This document shows positions 13,301 to 59,000 of a stretch of 64,000 bases of DNA, piece by piece; the first letter of the stretch is position 1; every line of letters starts with the position of its first letter. The position numbers and the translations under genes were made by a program. A model generated the notes under the pieces. The model was not told where the DNA came from. It saw only the letters and a program-made list of their open reading frames with translations, and did no database searches. Where the stretch lies: NCBI RefSeq assembly GCF_004027225.2, contig NC_044282.2:69861787-69925786 (forward strand). Direction: 5' to 3'. Origin of the DNA: Strigops habroptila. Lineage: Eukaryota > Chordata > Aves > Psittaciformes > Psittacidae.

Positions 13301-14696
13301 GCTCTGAAATGTGTGTCAGCCAAGCAGCACGGCACAGTCCCTATCTCTGCCTCCGCGACACTCACCCAAGTGGGGAGGTCAGTTCCAGTACAACAAGAGG
13401 AAAATAAAGTGTTATGGGTGTATTATAGGCAAGGCCTTATCTAAAAGCTCACTCATCTGTGATTGACTGTTGCGATATGCTCTTCTCCTCGCAATAGGGA
13501 AGCTTAACTCCTAGATAAAGGATGATCCAAGTGGATGAAATTTTCACTCTTTCACTCACTTTGTCCAGAATTACACCTAAAACTGCAGCAAATGAATTTT
13601 TGAGGGTGGCTAATTTTGAGAAGCAAAACTACTTTTATAAAAATATGAAGAAACAAAGGGCTCCTCTAGCCTCTTCCTTTGCTGTGAAATGAGGTCATTG
13701 AGCTTTATGAATTCTTTATGACTCCAGATTCCACATTTCAGTGGATTCTTTTCTGGTAGCTCTTTCCACTGTTTTATCAAAGGCTGATGCAGGAACAGGC
13801 CCCCACGATTACACAACCCTCTTGATCTGCATTACAGCAGTAAACAAAAGTTTAGTCACTGACTTGAAAATGAGATGGATCAGGTCCCTGAACGAAGAAT
13901 TTTTCCAGGGGCGCCATTCCAAGCTTACCTTCAGGTATCACAAATCTAAGGAAATCCTGTGGGATTGTTCACAGCCATGATTCAATGAGTCACTGAGCTT
14001 TAGAAGGAAATTACAACTTTCCTAACACAAAGAATTGACTTCATGACACCTGACCCTCATAAGCCAGGCGCTCCCTCTAAAGGCTGTGATCCTCATCCCA
14101 CCAAAGTCCTGGGCATTCTCCCAGTGGCTTCAATGAAGCAGGATCCAACTCTATATTAGGGAACTGATTCGGGCCCGAAGTACTTTCTGTAAGGCTGGAC
14201 CTTGGCACACTAGATGTTTATAACGGCTTCTAATGTGGATGCAATCTAACTATGTCAGAATAGGAAGATTAGCAGGAAGTAACTTTACGCAATGTAAAAA
14301 GCTGAGTGCCAGACACTGAAAAGCTCTTCACCAGCCTCAAAGGAAGATACATTGGCTCCACACCTCATGAGACATGGAGATGTGCAAGCAGAACGCTGCA
14401 GCAGGAATTGCACATGCACCAGTCTCAGGCTACTCCAAGCAGCTACAATTCAGGCTCCCTGTGCACATGTGGCAATTTATTTGTACGTTGCTATGTATGT
14501 AGTGAAAAAGGCATCTTACAAAGATCCATGTGCGCCATGCTGTGCAATGAGTAAAGATCTGGCCTCGAGAACTCAGTGCAGAAAAGCCAGAGATAGGACC
14601 TCAAGAGTGAAATTCTGGCCTTAATAAGTTAAGGGGACTTTACTCCTGAGTTCCACCAGGTCAAAATTTCTCTCAGGGCTGTGAGGGAAAGGGTTT

Positions 14697-14818
14697 GTGA
14701 TACGCTTCTGCACATGACTCACGCTCTGCCTTGGTTTACCTATCAGTAACACTTCTCATCTCAAGACATTGGGAGGCTTAATTCATCGGTGCTTGCAAAG
14801 CATTTTAAGTTGTTGGAC
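14697..14818 (+). repeat. CORE-SINE/MIR3-like remnant
   Basis: The order 'ctctgccttggtttaccta', 'tcagtaacac', 'gggaggcttaattcat', then 'tgcttgcaaagcattttaag' follows the 3' half of CORE-SINE elements, whose consensus has a 'cctcagtttccccatctgtaa ... gaggcttaatta ... tgtttgtaaagcactttga' pattern. The match is clearer than at 9062. Assignment is from recalled consensus. Confidence 0.68.
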
Positions 14819-15553
14819 GAGTAATTCTGTTTAAGGGCAGCTACACTGCTGAGTCACAAGCACTGTGGGAACCAGAGCTCTGGATTTCCTAAGCACTGGA
14901 GTCAAACAGGTGGAGTAACCTTTTGCAGGAAGGCCAACTCCAGACCTGCCCTAAAGGTACGGAGCGTACCAGCAAGCAGCAGGGTATTTAAAGGCCCAGA
15001 GGAACACATGTGTGGCACTTGTGAATGAGTAACATTTAAGTAGGCTGCGGAAGCTAACCAACACTCACTGGAAAATAAGAAGAGAGGTTCTTGTATCACC
15101 AAACTGCAGCCACTTTGTGGATTGAACACAATGAAGGTTCACCAGCCTAAGAAAAGTTAATGACAACTGATACTGTTAGAACTTCTGGGCTGAATGAGGC
15201 TGGAAGGAGTATTCGGCAACTGCTCACCTCACCGGTGTGCCAGAATTGCTGGTATGTAATCTGAGTTTTGAACTCGCACATGGGAAGTGATGTGCAGGAA
15301 TGAAAGGGAAGTATGAGCATGGTTTTAGGGTTAGGGGCACAAATACTGCCAGCTTCACAGCCTTAGACACTCCACAAGACAGACCTCACCACAGCCAAGA
15401 ACTAGCATGTACTTTGCTTTTGCCATAGGAAGTGAAAACAAAGGATATAAAATCAGGTCAGAAATCTTGTTTTCCTCTATACCACTGACTCTGGTGTACA
15501 AAATAGACATTCACACGTCTATGGCGTTAGATCAGGGTGGATTGGGAGACAGA
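14819..15553. other. Intergenic flank, no gene seen
   Basis: This is unique sequence 2-3 kb upstream of the JAG1 promoter. It holds one RBPJ-type octamer (TGTGGGAA, 14864-14871) and no recognisable exon. Confidence 0.4.
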
Positions 15554-15640
15554 GACACAAGAATAGCTGTTGTGGGTCAGACCAAATGTCATGTAGGCCA
15601 GGTTCCTGTCTCCAGCGCCTCAGGAAGAAAGGGACAGTGA
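15554..15640 (+). repeat. Old amniote interspersed repeat remnant
   Basis: The run 'acaagaatagctgttgtggg', 'tcagaccaaatgtcatgtag', 'gccaggttcctgtctccag', 'cgcctcagg' resembles a repeat common in turtle and crocodile genomes (pattern 'gggtcagaccaatggtccatctagcccagtatcctgtctcc'). I believe it is CR1-related, but the family is uncertain without a repeat library search. Confidence 0.55.
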
Positions 15641-16835
15641 TGCAGTGGCAGTTCCCAGCACTCACCCGGCTTCTAGATCAGCAGCTCAGGGACTTCCCAA
15701 GCCAAAGTTAAGGGTGTTTTTGTTGTTGTTGGGGGTTTTTAAACTCTTTTTTCCAATGCCTTTTGATGCATGGCTCTTCCTCTGGGAGCTGCTCTGAATG
15801 CTTTTTTGCTACTGTGCAAACTGTTGTGTTTCTCAGTATCCTGTGGCAAGAAGTCCCACAGGTAACCACTTGCCTCCAGACCCTGCTCCTGAATGATGTG
15901 GCTGACAAATCCCAGCGCTCACTTGGGATCTGGGCAGCCGGGACGTGTATCTCCAGCACCTCTGCGCTCTGAAAATGCTGTCTTCCCCGGAATAAACAGC
16001 CCGGAGCTATAGCTGAGGGATGCGCCCCTTAACCAGGGGGGATTCTTTGCGGCGCAGCCTCGTGTTAAGAAGGGAATACCGAGGGCGACTGCCACCTCCT
16101 CTTCCCTCAGGGGAGCCGCTGGCCAGGGCAGCGGCCGCAACCTGAGGGACTGGTCCGTCCCTCCTCTCCCCTCAGGGAGCGAACACCCGCTCCCGGGCAG
16201 CGCCATCACCTCAGCGGTCCCGCCAAGAGCGCGCGCGCGCCCCCCGCCCCGTAACGGCTGCGCTGCCTCAGGTAACGCGGGGCGGGAGAGGCGGGCGGCG
16301 GCCGCCGGGCGAGGCTCTCACCGCTGCAGTGACCCCAAAGGCTCCGTTCTCCCTTCGGCCAGCCCCGAGGAGGCGAGGAGGGAAGGGCTATAGGGCTCCC
16401 GCTCCGCTGCCGGGCAGGGAGGACCCGCACGGCCCCTCAGCGAGCGGCGGGCGGGAGCAGCCCTCTCCTCCGCGCAGCACCGCCTCAGCCGCGGGCGCCG
16501 CCGAGCGAAGGAGCCCGCCCGCCCGCTCGGCGCTCCCGGGCCACCTCAGCGAGCCGCTGCTCCAGGTAGCCCGGGAGGCACCTGCGGAGCGGGGCTGCCC
16601 GAGGGAGGCGGGGCGGCGCGGCGGACTGCGACCCGCGGGGCGGCCGGGGGCCCGCCACCTCCCTGAGGAGGAGCAGCCGCCACCCGCGGCTCAGCTCCCG
16701 CCCGCGGCCGGGCGGCCGGCCGGCCGGCCAGCCCTCTTCTCCGCCTACCTTCTCCTCCTTCTCCTTCTCTCCTGCCGGTACCTGCCATTCCCCTCCTTCC
16801 TTCCCTCCTCCTTCCCCCCTCATGCATATGGATGG

Positions 16836-16845
16836 GCGCATGCGC
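16836..16845. promoter_or_regulatory. NRF1-type palindrome
   Basis: GCGCATGCGC is the perfect core of the NRF1 binding site, a common activator element in CpG-island promoters. It lies about 540 bp upstream of the JAG1 start codon. Binding is inferred from the motif only. Confidence 0.55.
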
Positions 16846-16931
16846 GGGCGGGCGGCCTCCCCGCCTGCCGCCGTGGGCTAGATGAAGCCGATCGGCGGCG
16901 GGGCTCCCAGACGGGCGGCCGGCTCCCGGGC

Positions 16932-16978
16932 GGTGTGTGTGCTGCATGTGTGTGCGTGTGTGTGTGTGCGTGTGTGTC
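16932..16978. repeat. (TG)n-rich tract followed by a G run
   Basis: An interrupted (TG/CG)n tract of about 47 bp ends in TCTC and is followed at 16981-16994 by G7-C-G6. Alternating purine-pyrimidine sequence of this kind can adopt Z-DNA. It lies at or just upstream of the likely transcription start. Confidence 0.85.
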
Positions 16979-16989
16979 TCGGGGGGGCG

Positions 16990-17385
16990 GGGGGCTTGCC
17001 GCGCCTCCGGCGACCTGAAAGAAATAAAAGGATCGGGATAATAATCGCAATAATAAAAAAAAGAGGAAAAAAAAAAAAAGAAAGGAGAAAAGAAAAGGGA
17101 AAGAAAAGAGGGAGGCGAGAGAATAAGGAGAATAAAAGGAGGCCGGGCTGCTTTGCATTGAAGACCGGGGCGCTATTGAAAGCGCTTGAAAAGCGGCGTT
17201 GTTCGGCGCGGGTGCGCGCCGCGGCCGGCGCGGTATATTAGAGCGGGGCGGCGGCGGCGGCGGGCAGCAGCGGCGGCGGCACCTCCTCCTCCTCCTCCTC
17301 CCCTCCTGGCCCTCCCCGGCCCGGCCCGGAGCGAGCGGCGGCGGCGGCCTGCAGGCGGGCGGGCGGGCAGCGCGGCGGCGGCGGC
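16990..17385 (+). promoter_or_regulatory. JAG1: JAG1 5' leader (untranslated), start approximate
   Basis: From about 17010 the sequence has short blocks I recall from the human JAG1 5' leader: 'aataataaaa', 'gaataaaaggaggccgggct' at about 17130-17149, 'cttgaaaag', and 'gtatattagagc' at 17233-17244. This suggests that the TATA-like TATATTA at 17234-17240 lies inside the leader and is not necessarily the core promoter. There is no ATG between 16947 and the start codon at 17386, so there is no upstream AUG. The exact start site cannot be read from the sequence. Confidence 0.5.
17055..17115 (+). repeat. 61-nt uninterrupted purine tract in the JAG1 leader
   Basis: Every base from 17055 to 17115 on the plus strand is A or G, mostly A with G clusters. 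The first pyrimidine is the C at 17116. Homopurine tracts can form triplex (H-DNA), and in RNA they stay largely unstructured. Confidence 0.9.
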
Positions 17386-51512
<34,127 letters not shown>

Positions 51513-52765
51513 CAGACGGTGGGGTGCTGCCATGCAGGGCCTTTAAGTATCACTAGAAAGGCACTCAAGAGCTTGTAGTTCTTAAACTGTTGTGTAATAT
51601 TTGAGTCTGAGGCTATTATTTGCTTAGAATCCCTGTGTTAATTTAAGTTTTGACAAGCTGGCTTACACTGGCAATGATAGTTGCTGTGGTTGGCTGGAAT
51701 ACCAAGTGCTGCATTTCACATCTATGCAAAACTAGTCAAAAGTGCCCTCGCGGAAATTCAGCTGCAGCTGATGCGTCACGGAAACGTTTCCCAAGGTATT
51801 ACAGAGCCTTAACTACTCCTCCTTCCTCTTCATTTGTTATTTTCTTTTTCCTGCCAGATTTATACAGTTCCTTTAGAATTAATACATTTTATTTATATTT
51901 ATTGAATTTGAGTTTTTTGTATATTGGTTTTATGGTTGACGTACAACTAGTTCTGTATTTGAAAGTGCCTTTGCAGCTCGGAACCACAGCAACTATCACA
52001 AATAAGTTTATTATTTATTTTTTTATTGTATTTTTGTTGGGGGCGGGGTGGGGGGAACTTGTCAGCAGTTGCTGGTAAATGAAGAATTTAAAGAGGAAAA
52101 TGTGTCAAAAATAGAAGTTTGTATAGATCTGTAAATAATTCTTTTTTTTATTAATCACTGTGTATATTTGATTTATTAACTTAATAATCAAGAGCCTTAA
52201 AATATCATTCCTTTTTATTTATATGTACGTGTTTAGAGTTGAAGGTTTTTGATAGCATTGTAAGCTTGTGGCTTCTCTATTTCGAATTTATTTCCTTGTT
52301 ACATGTTGCCTATATGCCAAAACTGAGGTGTTCGAAAATAGTTTATTTTTAATAGGACGGGCTCCCAGGCCTTGACGCTGGTTTTTGTACAATGTCCAAC
52401 GTTTGAAACACCTTCCATAGTATCACTTTAAGACTATTTGTAAGTACTGACTGAGGCAGTTTAGAGAAATTAGACTAGAACATTCTTTCTTTTTGTTTTG
52501 CTGCTTTAGACTTGAAACCCGAGTGACAGGCAGATCATCTGCTAAAGAAGCAGTTTAAGGGAACAAAACTGAGCTATTACTTTATGTAGAGGAAACGTGA
52601 GTGGTTGCATGTACTGAAAGTATCCGATTAGCATGTGAAGTTGGAAACACAGCAATCTTCTTTTGTAAATTCTAATTATTTTTTTTTCTCACCATGAATA
52701 TGTAATACTGAACCACTTGTAGATTTGACTTTTTTTGTAATCTACTGCATTTAGGGAGTATTCTA

Positions 52766-52773
52766 ATAAGCTA
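52766..52773 (+). promoter_or_regulatory. JAG1: miR-21 seed match (8-mer) in JAG1 3' UTR
   Basis: ATAAGCTA is the full 8-mer target of the miR-21 seed. JAG1 has been reported as a miR-21 target in mammals. It lies about 240 nt before the polyadenylation signal. Confidence 0.6.
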
Positions 52774-52836
52774 GTTGTTGAATACTTGAACAGTAGAATG
52801 TCCAGTAAGATCACTGTGTAGGTTTGCCATAGATTA

Positions 52837-52843
52837 CACTGCC
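52837..52843 (+). promoter_or_regulatory. JAG1: miR-34 seed match (7-mer) in JAG1 3' UTR
   Basis: CACTGCC matches positions 2-8 of the miR-34/449 seed. The next base is C, so it is a 7mer-m8 and not an 8-mer. JAG1 is a reported miR-34a target. Confidence 0.55.
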
Positions 52844-53004
52844 CGCCTTAACAAGTGAGGAAATCAAAGTGCTATTACGATGTTTAAGATCAAAAGGCTT
52901 ATAAACATAGTCATCTCGGTGGTTAACCATTGAGATCATGAAGATACCTTGTATTGTGATATTAGTGTTATATGAAAATGCATCTTTGATGTGTTGTTCC
53001 TGGC

Positions 53005-53010
53005 AATAAA
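53005..53010 (+). terminator. JAG1: JAG1 polyadenylation signal
   Basis: AATAAA in the context 'tggcaataaatcttgaaaag', with a back-up ATTAAA at 53029-53034 and a T-rich stretch after it. It is the first canonical AATAAA after the stop codon, so cleavage is expected at about 53025-53050. Confidence 0.85.
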
Positions 53011-53040
53011 TCTTGAAAAGTAATATTTATTAAATTTTTT

Positions 53041-56000
53041 GTATGAAAACATGAAAGAGCGTGGAGATTATTGAGCACGGAGGTGCTCCTGGCACACTGC
53101 TGGGGCAGGGGCAGCCTTGTGCTTCCAAGACCTGCCACCTGTTTCCATGCAGTTGGGTTTTGTTAGGTGATAATAAGTTCCCCTCTGGCTCCCAGTCAGG
53201 TTGAAGGGGTTGGAAAGCAGCATGTCTCTTGTTCTCTATGTCTTTTGGCTGGTGGCCCTCTGTGTACTTCTAAGAAGAGAAGGAGGAGGATGATGATGTG
53301 ACTGGAATTGTGCAATCAGTTTACTTTGCATGGGCCAATGAGCTCCCACCAGATAGTAACCAAATGTACGTAGCTAGGCAGGATCCAAACTGCTGACCTG
53401 GATGGGAAAGGATCCACAGATGATACCGATTTCTAATGGGCAAGAAGTGCTTGTAAAGCATAAAATAAACTCTTAAACTATTCAACACAATGGCTTTTAG
53501 TGCTGAACCAGCGCCGCCCCTCCCACCTCAGAGGGGCTGTGCGTGCCGCTTTGGGTTTGCTCTCTGATGGTCTACTCCTGTTTTAGCATATTTCCTTGAT
53601 AAGGCTGCAGCTCTGTTTTACAGGAGGGTGCTAGTACAGAGCTGGAGGAACGTTTCACTGTGTGTAAGAAACTCAGCTGAAAAATACTATCAAATAAACT
53701 CAGGCTGCTCTGTGTACTTGAGCCTAAACCAGCCCACTGCAAGGTTACACTGCTTCATATGTATCTGTAGTAAATACACATACTTTATGTACTGTGATAA
53801 GAATACAATGGCCACTAAACTAGATGACAGCAAGGCACCTCTGCCTTGTACTTTCTTTACAGCTGTCTTAAAAAAAATCTGTTAAAATCTCTTTAGTGCT
53901 ACTTCTTATTTCACACTCACTATAAAGGAGATGTCTTACGCTGCTGTGACAGGGGACAGCTCTCCCTCCTCACAGTCACATGCCACATAACTGAAGTACT
54001 GGAGAACCATCAGCTGGCTGCCTGCTCAATGAGAAGTCAACAACATTTGTTTCATCTGGCCCCTTCCATAATTCCTCATCAAACAAATCCTGGGAGTGTT
54101 TGTTTCACTTTTTTTCCCTGACACATTGTGTCCAAAAATGCCCCTTAAAAGCTGATAGAATCTTCCACCTGCCTCAGAAGTACAGAGGGAGGTGATTATC
54201 TGAATGCTTTCCTGTACTCAGTGTTGAATTAACCATCATCCTGATGTCTACTGTTCATGTAGGTCTCCAATGACACAGAAACTACCTCCCTCTGCTAAAT
54301 GACTGAAACATTTATACCTGAATTTATAGGAATAAATCTAAGTTTGCCTTCTGTAAAGCTAAAGAAAATTAAAAAGGGCATTTGCTAGTCCTGGGACATG
54401 TATCTGACAGGCTGTGGTGGAAACCTACGGAGGTGAATTCTAAATACAGACTTCATCATTTAACATAGTGCTAAAGCTGTTTAAGTCTCTGGAGGCTCCA
54501 TGTAGAGCAAAACCTGGGCTCCTCCAGCCCCCAGACTTGTCAAACCCTCAGTGCGGGATTCATTTATGTATTTCCAGCTTTTCCTGTGCTATGAAGCACT
54601 GCACTGACCGTGCAGAGGTTTTGTTACAGCAGTTTCTCCAGACACAACCCATGTACGTCATTTCCATCGCTACCTCAGAGTGTTATAAACCCACAACCAC
54701 ACAGGGGGAGGGAAGAGACTGCTGTGAAATTGCTATAATGATATCTTTAAATTACATCCTCATATGTCAGTGGTAGCTTTAAAATGTACAATGGTGAATA
54801 TAACCCCAAAAGAGGCTTCCAAAACCTGGAACCACCACCAAGCAGGGTGCTGGTGCATGAACTGTTTTCCACTGTCATGGAAATAGACACATGAAGCTGA
54901 AGGCCTTCCCGTTACAATATTAATTTTGTGGAACGAACTTACTTATATTTGCCAGTTCACATCTTGCTGCTCTGAGACGATACATTCTGTTTAGTCAGGA
55001 GAAGTTTCCTGCTGTTAGTGGGTGTTCTTCAGATCCTTATTCATCTAAGAACTGGAAAACGTGTGCTTCCTGAGCTGCCATTTAAACATGGGAGCTTTAC
55101 AAAACAATAATGATGAAATTGCTCCCCTGAGCACCCTCAGCTTTGCTCTAGCTCCAGCTAATGGAACCTGTCAAATGTGGGTTTGGTTCAACTGGAGCTG
55201 AACACAGCCACATCAAAGCCTCTGCACCTCCACACCGAGAGGGCCCATCTTAAGCAGAGGTAACTTGCAAAAGGTGCTGATGGTGCACCTTACATCAGCC
55301 TTGATGCCAATATATCCATGTCACTGGGGGAAGAGCCTTGGGAACAGCTATTTCTGCATTGCTAATAGGAGCAAAGGACAGCCATTAAGTGCTTGTACAC
55401 CTGAAGCCTAGCAAGTGACAAACGTAAACCAGTTTAGAGCCTAAACATGAGACTAGATTCTTCAAGCAATTCTGCTGCTGAAGCTGTTTGCCTTTCCACT
55501 AAAGGAACACTTGCTCTTACAGCAGCTAACACACCTGCACAGCAAGGGTTAATATTATTAATCAGCTCTTTACCAAGCCAGGGAATGCAGGAGGTCACAC
55601 TCTCTGTATGGTTCAGCTTTTCCTCTGCAGCTATCGGGCTAAGGGGGCTCAGCTCTCCAGGGGCCCACATCACCACCCTTGCCCTTGGTAGAGTCCCTCT
55701 GGAACAAGCCACAGGGCAGAGGCTTAATGCTTTTATTAGTGTATGCAAAGATGAGAAGTTGTGACAAGGGAAGTACCAGCTTCAGCCTTTTCCTCCCCAG
55801 AAGATGGAAGTGATTGCGTAAGCTCCCCCTCCCCTTTGAAATGGAGCAAGAATAGTTAAATGTGAGATTGTTTTTAGCTTCCTCTTTTTCAGTATTGACA
55901 CCAGTGGCTAATTCCAACTTCTGGGGGTGAGGAGGAGGAAGGCAGTGAAGGTTCTGTCTGGTCTGTTGGCCACTGGCTGGAGGTTCAGGTTAGCACTGGA

Positions 56001-59000
56001 GCAATGTGGTATCAGACAGAGCATCAGACCCAAGCTCCAGCTCCAGCCCAGCTCTTCCAGCGAGCGCCTTCTCTGTGATGTGCAAATTGTCTCAACCAGT
56101 TTCTCTACAGGGTGGAGAAATACATCTCTACTCTTTTCATTCTAGCACCATGAGATCATATTAATATTAAAAAGGGGAATGCCCATCTCTAGAATTATAG
56201 CTCAAGAGACTTTTCTTTCAAGATCTGATGCACAAATTAAAAAGATAATTATTGTGGCAGCAAATGAAGCAGTTATGGAGCTGCATTAGCAATTCCTGCT
56301 GCTGGGGTTCTCTGTCTCCGCTACACTAAAGGATCTAACTGACAGAATGGGAGCAAATCAGTGAAATTCTCAGTCAAAAAAGGTGCAGTGTCAGCTCTCA
56401 CAGGAACCAATTCTCAGCTCTGGAATTATTTATATGGACAGTAAAGGAGGTGGGATGGTGGAGGTTAATTCCCTGGGTAATTTCCAGGTTTCAGCTGGAA
56501 TGCCCTGTGACACTACATCATCTTCACAACTCTTCTACGACTTCTCAGCATAAGCCAACACCAACCAAACAAGAAGTCCCCATCTAAAAATGTCACCTTA
56601 TGGCCACTGTGGAAAGGACAGTGTCATGTGCTGACAGATTCCATTTTAATTACCTGGGAAAAAAAGGTGAAGAAGATGGGAGAATTGTGTTCAAAAACAC
56701 CTGAATGAGTTGATGAGAGGTTTGCAGCACGAGCTCCTTACCCAGCCTGCTTTACCTGGAAGGAATTGCTTACCCTCAGTGCTGCACAACTGTCAAAATA
56801 AGCATATTCATATCCCTCCCAGGTTCAGCTGCAGAATGCTTTGATATCCCTTTGATGAAAGGCTTCATGTGCTGCTGTTTCCCCAGCCAACATCTTCTCC
56901 TTCACATCGGGGTTTGGATGCTATTTAATGCTTATTAGAGAAGAAAAATGCAGAAAGCAAAGAAGCGAGGAGTGCCTTTTATTAAAGCTAATTTCTGAGG
57001 CCAACCCACATGTCCCACTGCTGGCTAAAAGCCTCTTGATACTATTAACTCTGTCTGCTCAAGCTTGCAGTAGAGTGTTTTAATACAGCATGAAACCTTT
57101 CATTAGATACTGGTATAGGCAAGGAGATAACTTACTCCTAACATGCAACCTGGGACAGCCTAACAATATTTTACATCCTTCTTATTCCAATTGCAAACAA
57201 TCCATCTTTTTCCTTAAAACGAATCCATTTTCCAGTCAAAAGCCAATGAGATGGTGATATAAAAAGTCAGTTCAGACTCAGGCAATGTGACCCACATGCA
57301 GAGTGGTGGGAAGGAAGGAAGTTCACACTGACAAAATAAACACCTTCAGAAGGCTACTTAACACCTCACTCGTCACAACTTTTGGTTCTGAACGTTCTCC
57401 TTTTTGGTTAGAAACAGGTGCTCTTGAAGTCCTTCAAGTCAAGTGTAACCCAAAAATACTGCTGTGCAATTGGACTAACACACTAACATACACTTTGGAC
57501 CCCAGTGTGATAATACTTGAGAGAGCACAAAGCTTGTTACTCACAATTAACTCTTGGGATAGTTAAAACCTTCTGACCGATCAACACTGTCCAAGGGAGA
57601 TTTTACATCAGCCTGCTTCCTCTTTATAAGTAAATAGGTAAAGGCTGGGCCAGCTTTTGATGTGTGTTTGAACACAAAATTTCACTAAACAAGTATTTTT
57701 AACTACTTTGATGTAAAGAATAATGGATAGTCTGCATGCATTAGAAAGTGTCTTGGTAGGAAAGGGCTGTTGCACTATCAGCAAACAGCACAGACCAAAT
57801 TAACCAGATGATTCATTAAAAAACCCAAAACAACAACAAAGTTGGTTTGGAATAGACAGTTACTTCTCTTCAAGACAAACATGTATTTTTCAATGGGAGC
57901 TTTAGCCCGTCTCAGATCTCCACGTTTCAGAGCTCAAAGCTCTGAAAATGAAAAAACAGAACATATTAAACACAAGATTAAAACAAAAAAGAACCAAAGA
58001 AATTGTTTCTGTGCTTCAGTGGCAGTTTCAGAACAGACAGAGCCTTAAATAGTTATTATTTTTAACTGAAAGGTATGTGAACGCTGCTCAGAAGCAAACT
58101 GGTAATAAAAAGCCACAGCCAACACCTGCGAACTGATTTCACTCCAGCTCAGTTTCCAGCTTCTTTCCCTCTCCCCTCCCAACCTGATTTCGGGAACACC
58201 AGGTTTGTGGTTCAAAAGCACATCAGAGCACACTCTGCCAGTCACCTGGGTGCAGGTGGACTGTTGTTAAATGCGAAGGGTGAGAAGACAACCTCAGGCT
58301 TCAAGTACAGAGAGAACAGAGATACATGGTAACAACCCAGCCTGGCTGTCACAGCATCACGTAAAGCACCCATAAGGGTTGCAAATGGGAAACTTTTATA
58401 ATAGTCCTGCTGCAGAGACAAAAGAACAAATAGTTTTGAGCAGTGACACCACCTAAAATCCAGAAATTACCATGAATTCAAAGCTTTTTCCCTGAGTAAT
58501 AGCATTTCTGAGGACCCAAGAGGCAACTTTAACATATAACTAAGCTCTAAATACACAGCTACAAAGAGCCTAAACCTAACAGGTCAGTAATTACAGTGAG
58601 AATGAGGCAACTATGCACCTCTAAGAAGTCCCCTTGTATTTGTTCTGACTCCCTAGGCTCTAACACCTTTAATCCATCTAGCCTTACATTTCTAACTGGT
58701 GTATGACTACTGTGTTAAAAGGAGAATGTTCCCACACTATCAGTGAGGTGGTTAAGTATCTAATAACAGTATGTGATGATACCAAACTTTATGTAGTTGC
58801 CCTTTGGTTTCTAATACTTGAGTTAAATGGATTAGGAGGAGGGGAAGAAGAAGAGAAGCATCAGAATCCCAGGCTGGTAGCAGTAATAGTTTGGGGCGTA
58901 CTTGCTCAAGAGCATCCACAATGTTCACAGATAAAATTGGTGCATTCACCAGTTTGCAAAATCAAGCATAAGATCTTTCTCCTAACCACAACAAAACAAA

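Larger units (their letters stand above)
9613..14696. other. Intergenic flank with scattered simple repeats
   Basis: No gene is recognised in this 5-kb stretch. It includes an imperfect hairpin at 10072-10113, a (CA)7 run at 10302-10316 and a short (AT)n run at 10466-10480. The segment 9680-10260 is unique and has a motif-rich look, which could mean a regulatory element, but I cannot show conservation from one sequence. Confidence 0.4.
51513..53035 (+). other. JAG1: JAG1 3' untranslated region
   Basis: About 1.5 kb of A/T-rich sequence follows the stop. It contains repeated ATTTA/TTATTTAT motifs (about 51890-51900 and 52010-52030), one Pumilio octamer TGTAAATA at 52130-52137, an 8-mer miR-21 match and a 7-mer miR-34 match. 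These features fit a short-lived, post-transcriptionally tuned mRNA. The end is set from the polyadenylation signal. Confidence 0.85.

Noticed and set aside
17234-17240. TATATTA as the JAG1 TATA box
   Set aside because: The human leader as I recall it contains the same motif inside the transcribed region, so it may not set the main start site; not called as a promoter element.
55434-55764. Opposed 104- and 105-codon frames between JAG1 and SLX4IP
   Set aside because: Mirror open frames over the same bases usually come from codon symmetry; neither shows a known motif.
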